From assembly GCF_014651075.1 (NCBI RefSeq), contig NZ_BMWE01000007.1, positions 62,001 through 126,000 of the forward strand: a stretch of 64,000 bases of DNA, read 5' to 3'. Shown piece by piece: positions 1 to 7,808 of the stretch. Each line of letters begins with the position of its first letter. Positions within the stretch are counted from its first letter, which is position 1. The DNA comes from Streptomyces djakartensis. GTDB lineage: Bacteria > Actinomycetota > Actinomycetes > Streptomycetales > Streptomycetaceae. Under the pieces are notes generated by a model. It saw only the letters and a list, made by a program, of their open reading frames with translations, had not been told where the DNA came from and did not search any database. The position numbers and the translations under genes are program-made.

Positions 1-858
1 GCCGGTGCTGCTGTTCGCGCCGGTCTCGGCGAGGTCGCCGCCGCCGCCGTTCGGCTTGGGGGCGGTGGGCGTCGACTCGGAGGCGGACGGGGTGGGCGTG
101 TCCGTGTCCGTCGCGGGCGGGGACGCGGGCTCGGTGGGCTCGGCGGGCTCCGAGGGCTCGGCCGGGGGCGTCGTCTGCTCGGCCGGCGGCTCCGAGGGGT
201 TCGCGGGCGGGCTGGACGGGGGCTGGGTCTCGGCCGGCGGGGGCGTCGCCGTGCAGTCCTTCGTGCCGCCGTTCCAGGCCGCGATCAGCTTGTCCTTGAT
301 GACCGGGCGGTCCGGGCCCTTGGGCAGCTCACCGTGCTCGAAGCCGTCCTTCGCGTCGAGTTCGCCGTCGAACCTCACCGCGCCCCGGTAGAGGTCGATC
401 TGCCCGAAGCAGCCCTTGTCGGGGATGGCGATGTCGAGCGACTCGGTGCCGCCCGGCTTGACCGTCACCGTGTCGAAGTCGACGAACACCTGCTCCCCGG
501 AGGTCGCGAAGGTCGCGCCGTGCGCGAGGTAGGAGGCGAGGGAGGCGGTGCAGGTCGCCGCGTCACCGGCGGCGCGCACCTTGATGTGCACCTTGCCGTC
601 CTCGGTCGGCTTCAGGTTCTGGTCGTCGACCTTGACCGAGTCCTGGAAGTTCGTGCCGTCGAGCGAGAACTGGCAGCGGTCGGTCCCGGTCTCCGTGCCC
701 GCGCCCGTCCCCGGCGTGTAGCTGCCGCCGGACGACCAGCCGTCGCCCCCGGGCGCCTCGGAGGCGAACGCGGTGGTGGCGGAGGCGGCGCAGAGGGCGA
801 GGGCCGCGGCGCCCGTCCCCAGCAGGCGTCGGGCGGTGACACGTCTCGCTATGGACAT
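1..858 (-). CDS. LAETG-motif cell-surface protein (C-terminus beyond left edge)
   Basis: The visible 286 codons begin with a basic, then hydrophobic signal peptide (MSIARRVTARR..., about residues 1-33). A globular part follows (about 40-215, with cysteine-containing stretches such as TDRCQF and CTASLASY). A long Pro/Thr/Ser/Glu-rich stalk leads to LAETG at residues 276-280. LAETG is the sorting motif used in Streptomyces by class E housekeeping sortases, so the protein is predicted to be exported and covalently attached to peptidoglycan. The hydrophobic anchor and basic tail that should follow lie outside the window. The only sortase in this window is class F, so the likely anchoring enzyme is elsewhere. 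The ATG was chosen because it immediately precedes the signal peptide. The function of the globular domain is unknown. Confidence 0.85.
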   Translation of the reverse strand, partial: MSIARRVTARRLLGTGAAALALCAASATTAFASEAPGGDGWSSGGSYTPGTGAGTETGTDRCQFSLDGTNFQDSVKVDDQNLKPTEDGKVHIKVRAAGDAATCTASLASYLAHGATFATSGEQVFVDFDTVTVKPGGTESLDIAIPDKGCFGQIDLYRGAVRFDGELDAKDGFEHGELPKGPDRPVIKDKLIAAWNGGTKDCTATPPPAETQPPSSPPANPSEPPAEQTTPPAEPSEPAEPTEPASPPATDTDTPTPSASESTPTAPKPNGGGGDLAETGANSSTG

Positions 859-1261
859 GCGGATCCCATTCTTGGCGTGTGCAGAAACCCGGGCGACGGC
901 ACGCGGGCAGCGCGCGGCATACGGCTGCCGGGGCCGCACCGGGAGTAAGTGGTCGTAGAAACACCGGGCCCATTGGTCACATGCGCCTCAGTGCGCCACC
1001 ATCGTGACCGCGCCACACCACCCTGTCAACCTGCGGCGATGCAAAGGCAGTTGCTCTGTCATCACACTTCCATCACAGCAGGAATGGATCACTCCGATCG
1101 GCGCGATGCCTCCTCTTCCCGGCGTTCCGCACGGAATACGCACAGATGCCGCCACGGATGCGGCCACCCGTACGGCCCACCAGCACGCGCCTCCCGCGGG
1201 GCGCCCCGCCAGAATCGCTGGCAGAGTGCCGTCGGCGTCCGCACAGGGAGTCCCGCCCGTG
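859..1261. other. Divergent intergenic region
   Basis: About 400 bases separate two divergent exported-protein genes. The region contains no convincing coding frame and is somewhat less GC-rich around 1000-1100, as expected for promoters. No clear palindromic operator was recognised. Confidence 0.5.
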
Positions 1262-2023
1262 ATGAACCTGATGAGCCCGGTGAACAGGTCCTGGAAGGCG
1301 GCAGCCGTCGAGGGGGTCCTCCTGGCGGGGATGCTCGTGTTCCCGGGCGCGTCCGCGGCGGCCCGGGACGGCGGGGTGTGGGGTGCCGCGACCATCGCAC
1401 CCGGCCGGGAGGGCGTCGTCGAGTTCGCGGGCCGGCCGGGAGCGCCGCCCGGCGCGGGCGCGACCGTGACGCTGACGGCGCCCCGGGGCGCCCGGGTCAC
1501 GGCCACGCCGCTCGACACGGCCGGCTACCGGGGCCGGGTCGCCGCCGGCGGACGCCACGGGACGTACACCGTCACCGGCGAGGGGGCGGGCCGGCCGTGG
1601 CAGGGCCGTACGTTCCCCTTCGTGCTGGCGGTGCCCGCGGACGCCGTACCGGGCACCCGGCTGCGCGGCTGCTCCCTGCGGATCACCGACGGGCGGGGCG
1701 TACGGCAGGCCGCCGGCCGCTGTTCGGTGACCGTGGGCATGGCCGGGCCGACGCTGAGCCACCCGCAGTCCGGCCCCGCGCTTCAGGCCCGGCCGCGGAT
1801 CTCCGGTACCGCGCATCCGGGCGCGCGGATCACCGTCCGGGACAAGGACGACCACGCGGTCTGCGCGGCGACCGCGGCCTCCGACGGCACCTGGTCCTGT
1901 ATCCCGCGCTCGGCCCTCCCGGCCGGGACGAACCGGCTCCAGGCCGTCGCCACTCTGAACGGGATGAGCGCCGAGAGCGAGCAGATCGACATCTCGGTCG
2001 GGGACACCGGCGCCGGTCAGTAG
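1262..2023 (+). CDS. Secreted Ig-like/carboxypeptidase-regulatory-like domain protein
   Basis: A 253-residue protein with an N-terminal signal peptide ending near PGASAAA. Two beta-rich modules follow. The second (about residues 160-245; RISGTAHPGARITVRD ... GTWSCIP ... LQAVATLNG) has the pattern of bacterial Ig-like 'adhesin' repeats, in which a Gly-rich turn and a D-G-TW motif recur. It is probably an extracellular protein of unknown partner. The ATG was chosen because it gives a normal signal peptide, whereas upstream in-frame starts add an atypical non-hydrophobic stretch. Its stop overlaps the stop of the convergent lipoprotein gene by seven bases. Confidence 0.7.
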   Translation: MNLMSPVNRSWKAAAVEGVLLAGMLVFPGASAAARDGGVWGAATIAPGREGVVEFAGRPGAPPGAGATVTLTAPRGARVTATPLDTAGYRGRVAAGGRHGTYTVTGEGAGRPWQGRTFPFVLAVPADAVPGTRLRGCSLRITDGRGVRQAAGRCSVTVGMAGPTLSHPQSGPALQARPRISGTAHPGARITVRDKDDHAVCAATAASDGTWSCIPRSALPAGTNRLQAVATLNGMSAESEQIDISVGDTGAGQ

Positions 2024-2505
2024 CGCACGGCCCGGGCCACCTCCGCCCTGACCTCGCCGGACAGATCGTGGGTGCTGCGGGCGGTGGCCGTGGCGGAATC
2101 GCCCGCCTGCACGTTGTTCACGGTGACGATGACCGTGTCGGTCAGCGCGCCCTCGGCGTCGGTGAAGTCGATCTGGACGGCGAAGGACCTGGCCGAGTCG
2201 CCGGTGTTGTGGACGGTGACCTCGGTCCGGGCCCGGCCGTCGGAGCCGACGGTGGGCGCGGCGGCCTTCACGTCGGCCTTGGCGTCGATGCCGCCCTTGA
2301 TGTCGTCGAGCCGGCGTCCGGCCTCCGCCGTGGCCGACTCCACCGCCTCGGAGGCCTGCGAGGCGATCGACCCGACCGCCGACTCCGCCTCGCGGGCGGA
2401 GTCCGAGGGACTGTAGCCGCCGCAGCCGGTGAGCACGGCCGCGCCCAGGGTGAACGTCAACGCCGCTCCGAGCGTCGCCCGGCGCGTCCGGTGGCGGGCA
2501 GCCAT
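2017..2505 (-). CDS. Small lipoprotein with an FxLYD/DUF-like beta domain
   Basis: A 162-residue protein whose signal peptide ends in the lipobox LTGC, predicting lipid attachment to the membrane. An Ala/Glu-rich, probably helical stretch (about 30-75, SAREAESAVGSIASQ...) is followed by a beta domain (EVTVHNTGDSARSFAVQIDF...) resembling the FxLYD fold found in extracytoplasmic proteins. The ATG is preferred over an upstream GTG because GGAGG lies just before it. It ends against the convergent Ig-like gene, and the next upstream gene, a DUF6479 protein on the same strand, stops only 14 bases before its start, so the two are probably co-transcribed. The specific function is unknown. Confidence 0.7.
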   Translation of the reverse strand: MAARHRTRRATLGAALTFTLGAAVLTGCGGYSPSDSAREAESAVGSIASQASEAVESATAEAGRRLDDIKGGIDAKADVKAAAPTVGSDGRARTEVTVHNTGDSARSFAVQIDFTDAEGALTDTVIVTVNNVQAGDSATATARSTHDLSGEVRAEVARAVRY

Positions 2506-2519
2506 GTCGCCTCCGAGGC

Positions 2520-2894
2520 TCACGTGCGTCCGAGGCCGCCGCCGCCGAAGGACCCGCTGGATCCGGGCGACCAGCGGCGCGGCTTCTGGTCCTTGCCGGT
2601 CCGGGTGCTCGCGCGGTGCAGCTCGTGGGGCAGGAGCCGCTTGCCGTCGGGCGCCATGATCGGCACGTCGTCGGGCTCGCGCATCTCCCGCGTCTCGCGG
2701 ACCGGCCCGCCGTCCGGGAGGTGCGGCTGCTCCTCGGGACCGGGGTGGTGGGTGTCCTTGTCCATGACGCGCATCCCGACCCGCACGCCCCAGATCAGCG
2801 CGCAGGCGACGATCAGGCCGCCGACGAAGGCGATGGCCACGGCGACCGCGTGATCCGACGACGCCGCCAGCAGTTCGTACGTTGCCGTCTTCAT
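2520..2894 (-). CDS. DUF6479-family single-pass membrane protein
   Basis: 124 residues: a short N-terminus, one transmembrane helix (about 14-40), then a charged cytoplasmic tail. The tail carries EEQPHLPDGGP and ends GSSGSFGGGGLGRT. The combination of LPDGGPV...REMREPD and the GSxGSFGxGGLG tail is the signature of the Streptomyces DUF6479 family, which has no known function. It probably shares a transcript with the following lipoprotein gene. Confidence 0.8.
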   Translation of the reverse strand: MKTATYELLAASSDHAVAVAIAFVGGLIVACALIWGVRVGMRVMDKDTHHPGPEEQPHLPDGGPVRETREMREPDDVPIMAPDGKRLLPHELHRASTRTGKDQKPRRWSPGSSGSFGGGGLGRT

Positions 2895-2964
2895 GCCCCG
2901 ATTATCGCCGACGTCATGCGATAAAGCGCCCGGAATGTCCGGCCGTATTGGTCAGCGGGACAGG

Positions 2965-3327
2965 TCAGCGGGCGAGCAGGACCAGGGCCAGGGCGATGAG
3001 CGCCGGGACGGTCTGCACGAAGAGGATCTTCCGGCTGGCGGTCGCGGCGCCGTAGAGCCCCGCGATCGCGACGCACACCAGGAAGAACAGCGACACCTGG
3101 AATCCCACCGGGTCGGAGGCCACCGCGCCCCACAGCAGACCGGCGGCGAGGAAGCCGTTGTAGAGGCCCTGGTTCGCGGCCAGGGCCTTCGTCTCGGCCG
3201 CGAACTCGGCTGTGGTGCCGAACGCGGCGCGAGCCCGCGGGGTGGTCCACAGGAACATCTCCAGCACCAGGATGTAGGCGTGGAGCGCGGCGAGGGCCAG
3301 CACCGCGATGGTGGCGAGAGTCGACAT
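2965..3327 (-). CDS. DUF1304-family integral membrane protein
   Basis: A 120-residue protein with four predicted membrane helices. It contains the family pattern HAYILVLEMFLWTTPRAR and NQGLYNGFLAAGL, characteristic of DUF1304. The start at MSTLATIA was chosen because the upstream extension is polar and lacks membrane character. Function is unknown; the family is usually a stand-alone small membrane protein. The gene is separated from the DUF6479 gene by about 70 bases. Confidence 0.85.
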   Translation of the reverse strand: MSTLATIAVLALAALHAYILVLEMFLWTTPRARAAFGTTAEFAAETKALAANQGLYNGFLAAGLLWGAVASDPVGFQVSLFFLVCVAIAGLYGAATASRKILFVQTVPALIALALVLLAR

Positions 3328-3512
3328 GCGCGCATCATCCCAGGGCCGCCCCACCGTCCTCGTTCGGGCTTCCCGGGAGGCGGCGCGGTGTGCCGGGTGG
3401 CAGATTGCGGACAGTGGAAGGCCGGTACGGGCCGTCGCGTCCCCGCGTGTGCCGCTCGGGAGCCCGTCCCGGCCTTCCCGCCTGCCCCGGGATGCGCCGC
3501 CCTCGAATCTGA

Positions 3513-3854
3513 GGCTCCATCCCCGCGTACATCAAGGGCCCGCACTCGCGCATGTGCGAGTCGTGGTTCGGCCTGATCACCCCGCCCCGCGACTACAGCG
3601 TCTACGACATGTCGTGGGCGTCGACGGCGGGCGCGGTCGTCTCGACCACCGACGACCTGAACCGCTTCTACCGCGCGCTGCTCCGCGGCAAGCCGATCGG
3701 CGAGGCCGCCCTCGACGAGATGACACGCACCGTCCCGGTGAGCGGTCTCCCGGCCTACGGCCTCGGCATCTACGCGGTGGACCTGCCCTGCGGCCGCTTC
3801 TGGGGCCACAGCGGCGCCGTGTTCGGCGCCGGGGTCCGCCCTGTCCAGCCCTGA
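3513..3854 (+). pseudogene. Relic of a serine D-Ala-D-Ala carboxypeptidase/class C beta-lactamase-like gene
   Basis: The reading frame encodes the C-terminal third of a serine hydrolase: GPHSRMCESW, then DMSWASTAGAVVSTTDDLNRFY, then PAYGLGIYAV and FWGHSGAVFGAG. These blocks line up with the corresponding part of the intact family member elsewhere in this window (AGPHNHGY..., DLVSTTADLERF...). A stop lies directly upstream, the SxxK and YxN parts are missing, and the frame ends in unrelated residues after the HSG motif. It is therefore a broken remnant, not a functional enzyme. The flanking 200 bases on either side show nothing recognisable. Confidence 0.75.
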
Positions 3855-4080
3855 CGGCAAGCGCCAGCTCGCCCGGCAACGCCTGAACCGGCGCCCGCCT
3901 CTTCGCCGTTGGCCGACAGCCTCACGTTCGACCAGCTGTCTCCCAGGCCCGGCCGACTCTGATTCACCACCGGCGCCGCCGGTGTTTTGCGGAACCTTTG
4001 CCTGGGGGGTGGGCGTTGGACGGGTGTGCGCGCGTGAGCGGGTGCGTTGGGCAAGGCTGACGAGTACCGAGGTGACGTCG

Positions 4081-4647
4081 ATGGCAATGTGGGACCGGCT
4101 CAAGGACCAGGCCAAGGCTTTCCAGCAGTCGCAGGGCGGGCACGGCGGGCACGGCGCGGCCGGCGGGCACGGCGGGCACAGCGGCGGGGCACGGTCCGGC
4201 GGTGGCAGCCGGGCCCAGCTGGTGGGTCTTCTGAAGACGCAGCTCGGTTCGCTGAAGACCGAGTTGAAGAGCGGGGCGTACCGGGACGCCAGCATGGCGA
4301 TGTGCGCGCTGGTCGCGGCGGCCGACGGGCAGGTCGACCCGGCCGAGCGGCAGCAGGTCGAGTCGATGATCCTCAGCAACGAGGTGCTGCAGAACTTCCC
4401 GCCGGAGCAGCTGCGGCAGCGTTTCAACAAGCACGTCGACCAGCTGACCAGGAACTTCCAGCACGGCAGGAACGAGGCGATGCAGGAGATCACCAAGGCC
4501 GCCAAGAAGCCCACGGAGGCCCGGGCGGTGATCCAGACCGGCATGGTGATCGCCGGTGCCGACGGTCACTTCTCCCAGGCCGAGGCGACGGTCCTGCGCG
4601 AGGCCTGTGGGGTGCTGGGGGTGTCGCCCGCCGAGTTCCAGCTCTGA
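4081..4647 (+). CDS. TerB-family protein
   Basis: 188 residues. A Gly/His-rich linker (repeats of GGHGGHG, about residues 17-40) joins an N-terminal amphipathic stretch to a helical TerB domain with two acidic loops, AADGQVDPAE and GADGHFSQAE. These are the typical metal-binding-like D-G-x-x-x-x-x-E loops of tellurite-resistance protein TerB. TerB proteins are linked to metal and phage stress responses, but the biochemical role is unclear. GAGG lies eight bases before the chosen ATG; a second ATG two codons later is possible. The gene stands alone rather than in a ter cluster. Confidence 0.85.
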   Translation: MAMWDRLKDQAKAFQQSQGGHGGHGAAGGHGGHSGGARSGGGSRAQLVGLLKTQLGSLKTELKSGAYRDASMAMCALVAAADGQVDPAERQQVESMILSNEVLQNFPPEQLRQRFNKHVDQLTRNFQHGRNEAMQEITKAAKKPTEARAVIQTGMVIAGADGHFSQAEATVLREACGVLGVSPAEFQL

Positions 4648-4667
4648 CCCGGGGCTATAACGGGGGC

Positions 4668-5033
4668 ATGATCTATCACGTCGTACCGCTCACCGTCTGG
4701 AACGCCGCCCCGGGCCAGGCGTACGCGCCCGCATCGCTCGCCGAGGAGGGCTTCGTGCACTGCTCCCCGGACGAGGCGACCACGCTGGCCGTCGTCAACG
4801 CCTTCTACCAGGACGCGCCCGGACCCCTGCTGGTGCTCGCCCTCGACGAGGCACGTCTGACCTCGCGGGTGGAGTGGGAGGCGGCGGCCCCCGCCCCGCC
4901 GCCCGGGGTCTGCGGTGACGTCCTGTTCCCGCACGTGTTCGGCCCGCTCGACCGGGACGCCGTGGACCACGTCCTGGAGGTGCGCTGGGACGACGAGGGC
5001 CGGGCTGCGGGGCTGAGTGACACGGCGGGTTGA
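4668..5033 (+). CDS. DUF952 family protein
   Basis: 121 residues, beginning MIYHVVPLTVWNAA. It contains the family signature EEGFVHCSPDEATTLAVVN and ends with the C-terminal pattern FPHVFGPLDRDAVDHV. DUF952 proteins resemble ADP-ribosyl-related or glutathione-S-transferase-associated small domains, but no activity is established. The start follows the TerB-like stop by 20 bases, so the two are probably co-transcribed. Confidence 0.85.
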   Translation: MIYHVVPLTVWNAAPGQAYAPASLAEEGFVHCSPDEATTLAVVNAFYQDAPGPLLVLALDEARLTSRVEWEAAAPAPPPGVCGDVLFPHVFGPLDRDAVDHVLEVRWDDEGRAAGLSDTAG

Positions 5034-5054
5034 TCAGTACGACAGGATGACCGG

Positions 5055-5711
5055 GTGAGCGATCAGGAAACCCCCGTCACCACCCGGACCGCGGCCTCCG
5101 CCGCCATAGCGGCTCTCGCCCTCGCCGGAGTCGCCTGGGTCGTCCGGGCGGTCTGGCACATCCGGCTCGCGGCGGCGGGCGAGCCGGCTTCCGGGCCGCT
5201 CCACCAGGGCGGCGGCGTGCACCGCCCGCCGATCGCGCTGGAGGACTCCTACCACCTGGTCAGCTCGGCGGGCGACGCCGTCACAGTGGTCTGCGCCGTC
5301 GTCTTCCTGCTCTGGCTGGACCGCGTCCGGGACAACGCCCGCGCCCTCTCGGGCTCGAAGCCGCGGTACGGCTACCCCTGGCTGTTCCTGGGCTGGATCG
5401 TGCCCGTCGTCAACCTGTGGATACCCCGGGGCATGGTCGCGGACGTCCACCGGTCGGTCTTCCCCGACCGGCGGCTGCCCGCTGTCGTGAACTGGTGGTG
5501 GGGCCTGTGGCTGGCCGGTCTCGCCGGCGGCGTGGGACTCCTCTACGCGGACTCCACGGACGAGGTCATCACCCGCGCCTACACCGAGGTGGCCCCCCTG
5601 CTGGCCGCCGACGCGGTGATCGTGGCGGCGGCCGTGGCCGCCGCCGTCATGATCCGCACGCTCACCGCGGCCCAGCAGCAGCGTATGGACGCCGCTGGCC
5701 AGCAGGAATAG
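5055..5711 (+). CDS. DUF4328 domain membrane protein
   Basis: 218 residues with about four membrane segments. The central motif WLDRVRDNARAL...PRYGYPWLFLGWIVP, followed by LWIPRGMVADVHR and WWGLWLAG, is diagnostic of DUF4328. Function is unknown. The GTG start lies about 20 bases after the DUF952 stop, suggesting the end of a TerB-DUF952-DUF4328 transcription unit. It converges with the helicase gene. Confidence 0.85.
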   Translation: MSDQETPVTTRTAASAAIAALALAGVAWVVRAVWHIRLAAAGEPASGPLHQGGGVHRPPIALEDSYHLVSSAGDAVTVVCAVVFLLWLDRVRDNARALSGSKPRYGYPWLFLGWIVPVVNLWIPRGMVADVHRSVFPDRRLPAVVNWWWGLWLAGLAGGVGLLYADSTDEVITRAYTEVAPLLAADAVIVAAAVAAAVMIRTLTAAQQQRMDAAGQQE

Positions 5712-5742
5712 CGAACCGCGACAGGATCACCAGGCGGGATCA

Positions 5743-7365
5743 CTAGGTGGCAGAGGCGCGGCGGCCGCCTCGGCGGTCGGAACCGCGGCCGCCGGTACCG
5801 GCAGCGCCGTCCTTGGCTCCGCCGGCCGTCGTCCGCCGGCCGGATCCGCGGCCGGAAGCGCGGCCTCCGGTCGCCGAGGCGCCACCGGATGCTGTCGTGC
5901 CGGCCGCGGACCGACGCTCGGGGCTCCGCCCCCCGGCCCTGGGCGCGGCACCGGTGACGGCCGCGTCGGATCCGCCGCCGCTCCGGCGGCGGCGGCCCGA
6001 TCGTCCGCCGGGCTTGGCGCCGGTCTTCCTCTCCGGGCGGGACGCCGTCGAGGCCGCCGACTGGGGCACCTCGATGGTGACGGCCACACCGGAAGGCTCG
6101 CGGGCCCCGGTGATGGTGGCCAGTTCCGTGTCGCCCGACGTGACGCGGGCCGCCCGGGGGCGGATGCCGGCGTCCGACATGAGCCGGGTCACGTCCCGCT
6201 TCTGGGTGGGCAGCACCAGCGTGACCACGCTGCCGGAGCCGCCGGCGCGGGCCGTGCGGCCGCCCCGGTGGAGGTAGTCCTTGTGGTCGGTGGGGGGATC
6301 GACGTTCACGACGAGGTCGAGGTCGTCGACGTGGATGCCCCGGGCCGCGACGTTCGTCGCCACCAGGGCGGTGACCTGGCCGTTCCTGAACTGTTCCAGG
6401 GTGCGGTTGCGCTGCGGCTGGGAGCGGCCTCCGTGCAGGGCCGCCGCACGGACACCGACGGCCAGGAGCCGCTTGGCGAGCCGGTCCGCGGACCTCTTGG
6501 TGTCGAGGAAGAGGATGACGCGGCCGTCCCGGGCCGCGATGCGCGTGGTGACGGCCTTCTTGTCGGTCTCGTCCGCCACGTACAGCACGTGGTGCTCCAT
6601 GGTGGTCACCGCTCCCGCCGACGGGTCCACGGAGTGCACCACGGGGTCGGTGAGGAACCGCTGCACCAGGCGGTCGATGTTGCGGTCCAGGGTGGCCGAG
6701 AAGAGCATGCGCTGCCCGTCGGGCCGCACCTGCTGGATCAGCTTGGTGATCTGCGGCAGGAAGCCCATGTCGGTCATCTGGTCGGCTTCGTCCAGCACGG
6801 TGATCCGTACGCTGCCGAGCTCGCAGTCCCCGCGTTCCACGAGGTCGTTGAGCCTGCCGGGCGTCGCCACCAGTACCTCGGCGCCGCGCCGGAGCGTTCC
6901 CGCCTGCTTGGTGATGGAGAGCCCGCCGACCACGGTGGCCAGCCGGAGGTTCACCGCCGTCGCGTAGGGGGTCAGCGCGTCCGTCACCTGCTGCGCGAGT
7001 TCACGGGTGGGCACCAGCACGAGGGCCAGGGGTGCCTTGGGCTCGGCGCGCAGTCCGGCCGTGCGGCCCAGCAGCGCCAGCCCGAACGCGAGGGTCTTGC
7101 CGGAGCCGGTGCGTCCCCGTCCCAGCAGGTCCCGGCCCGCGAGCGAGTTGGGCAGTGTGGCGGCCTGGATCGGGAAAGGGGTGGTCACGCCCTGCGCGGT
7201 GAGGGTCTTCAGCAGCCCCGCGGGCATGTCGAGACCGGCGAAGTCCTCGACGGCGGGAAGGGCGGGTGTGGTGCCTTCCGGCAGCCGGAATTCCCTGCCC
7301 TGCGACGACGCGGACGGTGGGGGTGACGAGGCGCGCCGGTTCGGCTTCTGGGGCCTGCGGGACAT
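5743..7365 (-). CDS. DEAD-box RNA helicase (cold-shock-linked copy 1)
   Basis: 540 residues. The Q motif region is TPFPIQAATLPNSLAGRD, motif I is GRGRTGSGKT, motif II is DEAD (VLDEADQM), motif III is SAT, and motif VI is HRGGRTARAG, so both RecA-like domains are complete (about residues 45-390). The C-terminal 120 residues are Arg/Gly/Ser-rich, a basic RNA-binding tail. It should unwind structured RNA, for example in ribosome assembly or mRNA turnover at low temperature. The ATG just after the upstream hairpin was chosen; longer in-frame forms would run into the cold-shock gene. The gene lies 88 bases downstream of that gene, with a strong hairpin between them. A paralogous pair occurs near the right end of the window. 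Confidence 0.93.
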   Translation of the reverse strand: MSRRPQKPNRRASSPPPSASSQGREFRLPEGTTPALPAVEDFAGLDMPAGLLKTLTAQGVTTPFPIQAATLPNSLAGRDLLGRGRTGSGKTLAFGLALLGRTAGLRAEPKAPLALVLVPTRELAQQVTDALTPYATAVNLRLATVVGGLSITKQAGTLRRGAEVLVATPGRLNDLVERGDCELGSVRITVLDEADQMTDMGFLPQITKLIQQVRPDGQRMLFSATLDRNIDRLVQRFLTDPVVHSVDPSAGAVTTMEHHVLYVADETDKKAVTTRIAARDGRVILFLDTKRSADRLAKRLLAVGVRAAALHGGRSQPQRNRTLEQFRNGQVTALVATNVAARGIHVDDLDLVVNVDPPTDHKDYLHRGGRTARAGGSGSVVTLVLPTQKRDVTRLMSDAGIRPRAARVTSGDTELATITGAREPSGVAVTIEVPQSAASTASRPERKTGAKPGGRSGRRRRSGGGSDAAVTGAAPRAGGRSPERRSAAGTTASGGASATGGRASGRGSGRRTTAGGAKDGAAGTGGRGSDRRGGRRASAT

Positions 7366-7397
7366 ACCGTTATCTGCCTTCCTGGAAACAGCACAAA

Positions 7398-7430
7398 CCG
7401 GGGTCCGCACCATGACGGTGCGGACCCCGG
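7398..7430 (-). terminator. Hairpin between cold-shock gene and helicase 1 (terminator/attenuator)
   Basis: A perfect 14-bp inverted repeat (CCGGGGTCCGCACC with its complement) surrounds a 5-base loop. In the direction of the cold-shock gene it is followed by TTTGTGCTGTTT. It should end most cold-shock transcripts while allowing limited read-through into the helicase. Confidence 0.8.
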
Positions 7431-7453
7431 TGAGCGGAATACGCGTCCGGCGG

Positions 7454-7657
7454 TCAGGCGGGGACGATGTTCTCCGCCTGCGGGCCCTTCTGGCCCTGCG
7501 TGACGTCGAAGGAGACCCGCTGGCCCTCCTGGAGCTCACGGAAGCCCTGGGTCGCGATGTTCGAGTAGTGGGCGAAGACGTCGGGGCCGCCGCCGTCCTG
7601 CTCGATGAACCCGAAGCCCTTTTCAGAGTTGAACCACTTCACGGTTCCCTGTGCCAT
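7454..7657 (-). CDS. Cold-shock protein (CspA family), copy 1
   Basis: 67 residues, the standard family length. It begins [20 protein letters not shown] and has both RNA-binding motifs, KGFGFIEQ (RNP1) and DVFAHYSNI (RNP2). It is a single OB-fold RNA chaperone that binds single-stranded nucleic acid and melts mRNA secondary structure. A strong GAAGGAGA ribosome-binding site precedes the ATG. A roughly 100-base upstream leader carries sequence blocks shared with the second cold-shock gene of this window. Confidence 0.95.
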   Translation of the reverse strand: MAQGTVKWFNSEKGFGFIEQDGGGPDVFAHYSNIATQGFRELQEGQRVSFDVTQGQKGPQAENIVPA

Positions 7658-7710
7658 GACATTCTCCTTCTGTAGGCAGAGGCCCCATCCGGAGATGCCG
7701 GAAACAAATA

Positions 7711-7791
7711 GTGCGCCCGAAGGATGAACATTCCCGTCAGGCGCACATAAGTTCATGGGTACCACAACTGCAACGCTGACAGCCTAGCACG
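7711..7791 (-). promoter_or_regulatory. Conserved leader/promoter block of cold-shock gene 1
   Basis: The + strand reads ACCACAACTGCAAC, then TGAC, then TAGCACG, in the same order and nearly the same spacing as upstream of the second cold-shock gene. On the coding strand the distal part offers a TAGGCT -10-like hexamer followed by GTTGCAGTTGTGGT. Nearer the gene, GTGCGCC and GGCGCAC arms could fold a 5' leader hairpin. This is probably a promoter plus a regulatory 5' UTR, but the transcription start is not determined. Confidence 0.55.
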
Positions 7792-7808
7792 GCTCGGCGG
7801 CTCGTGGG

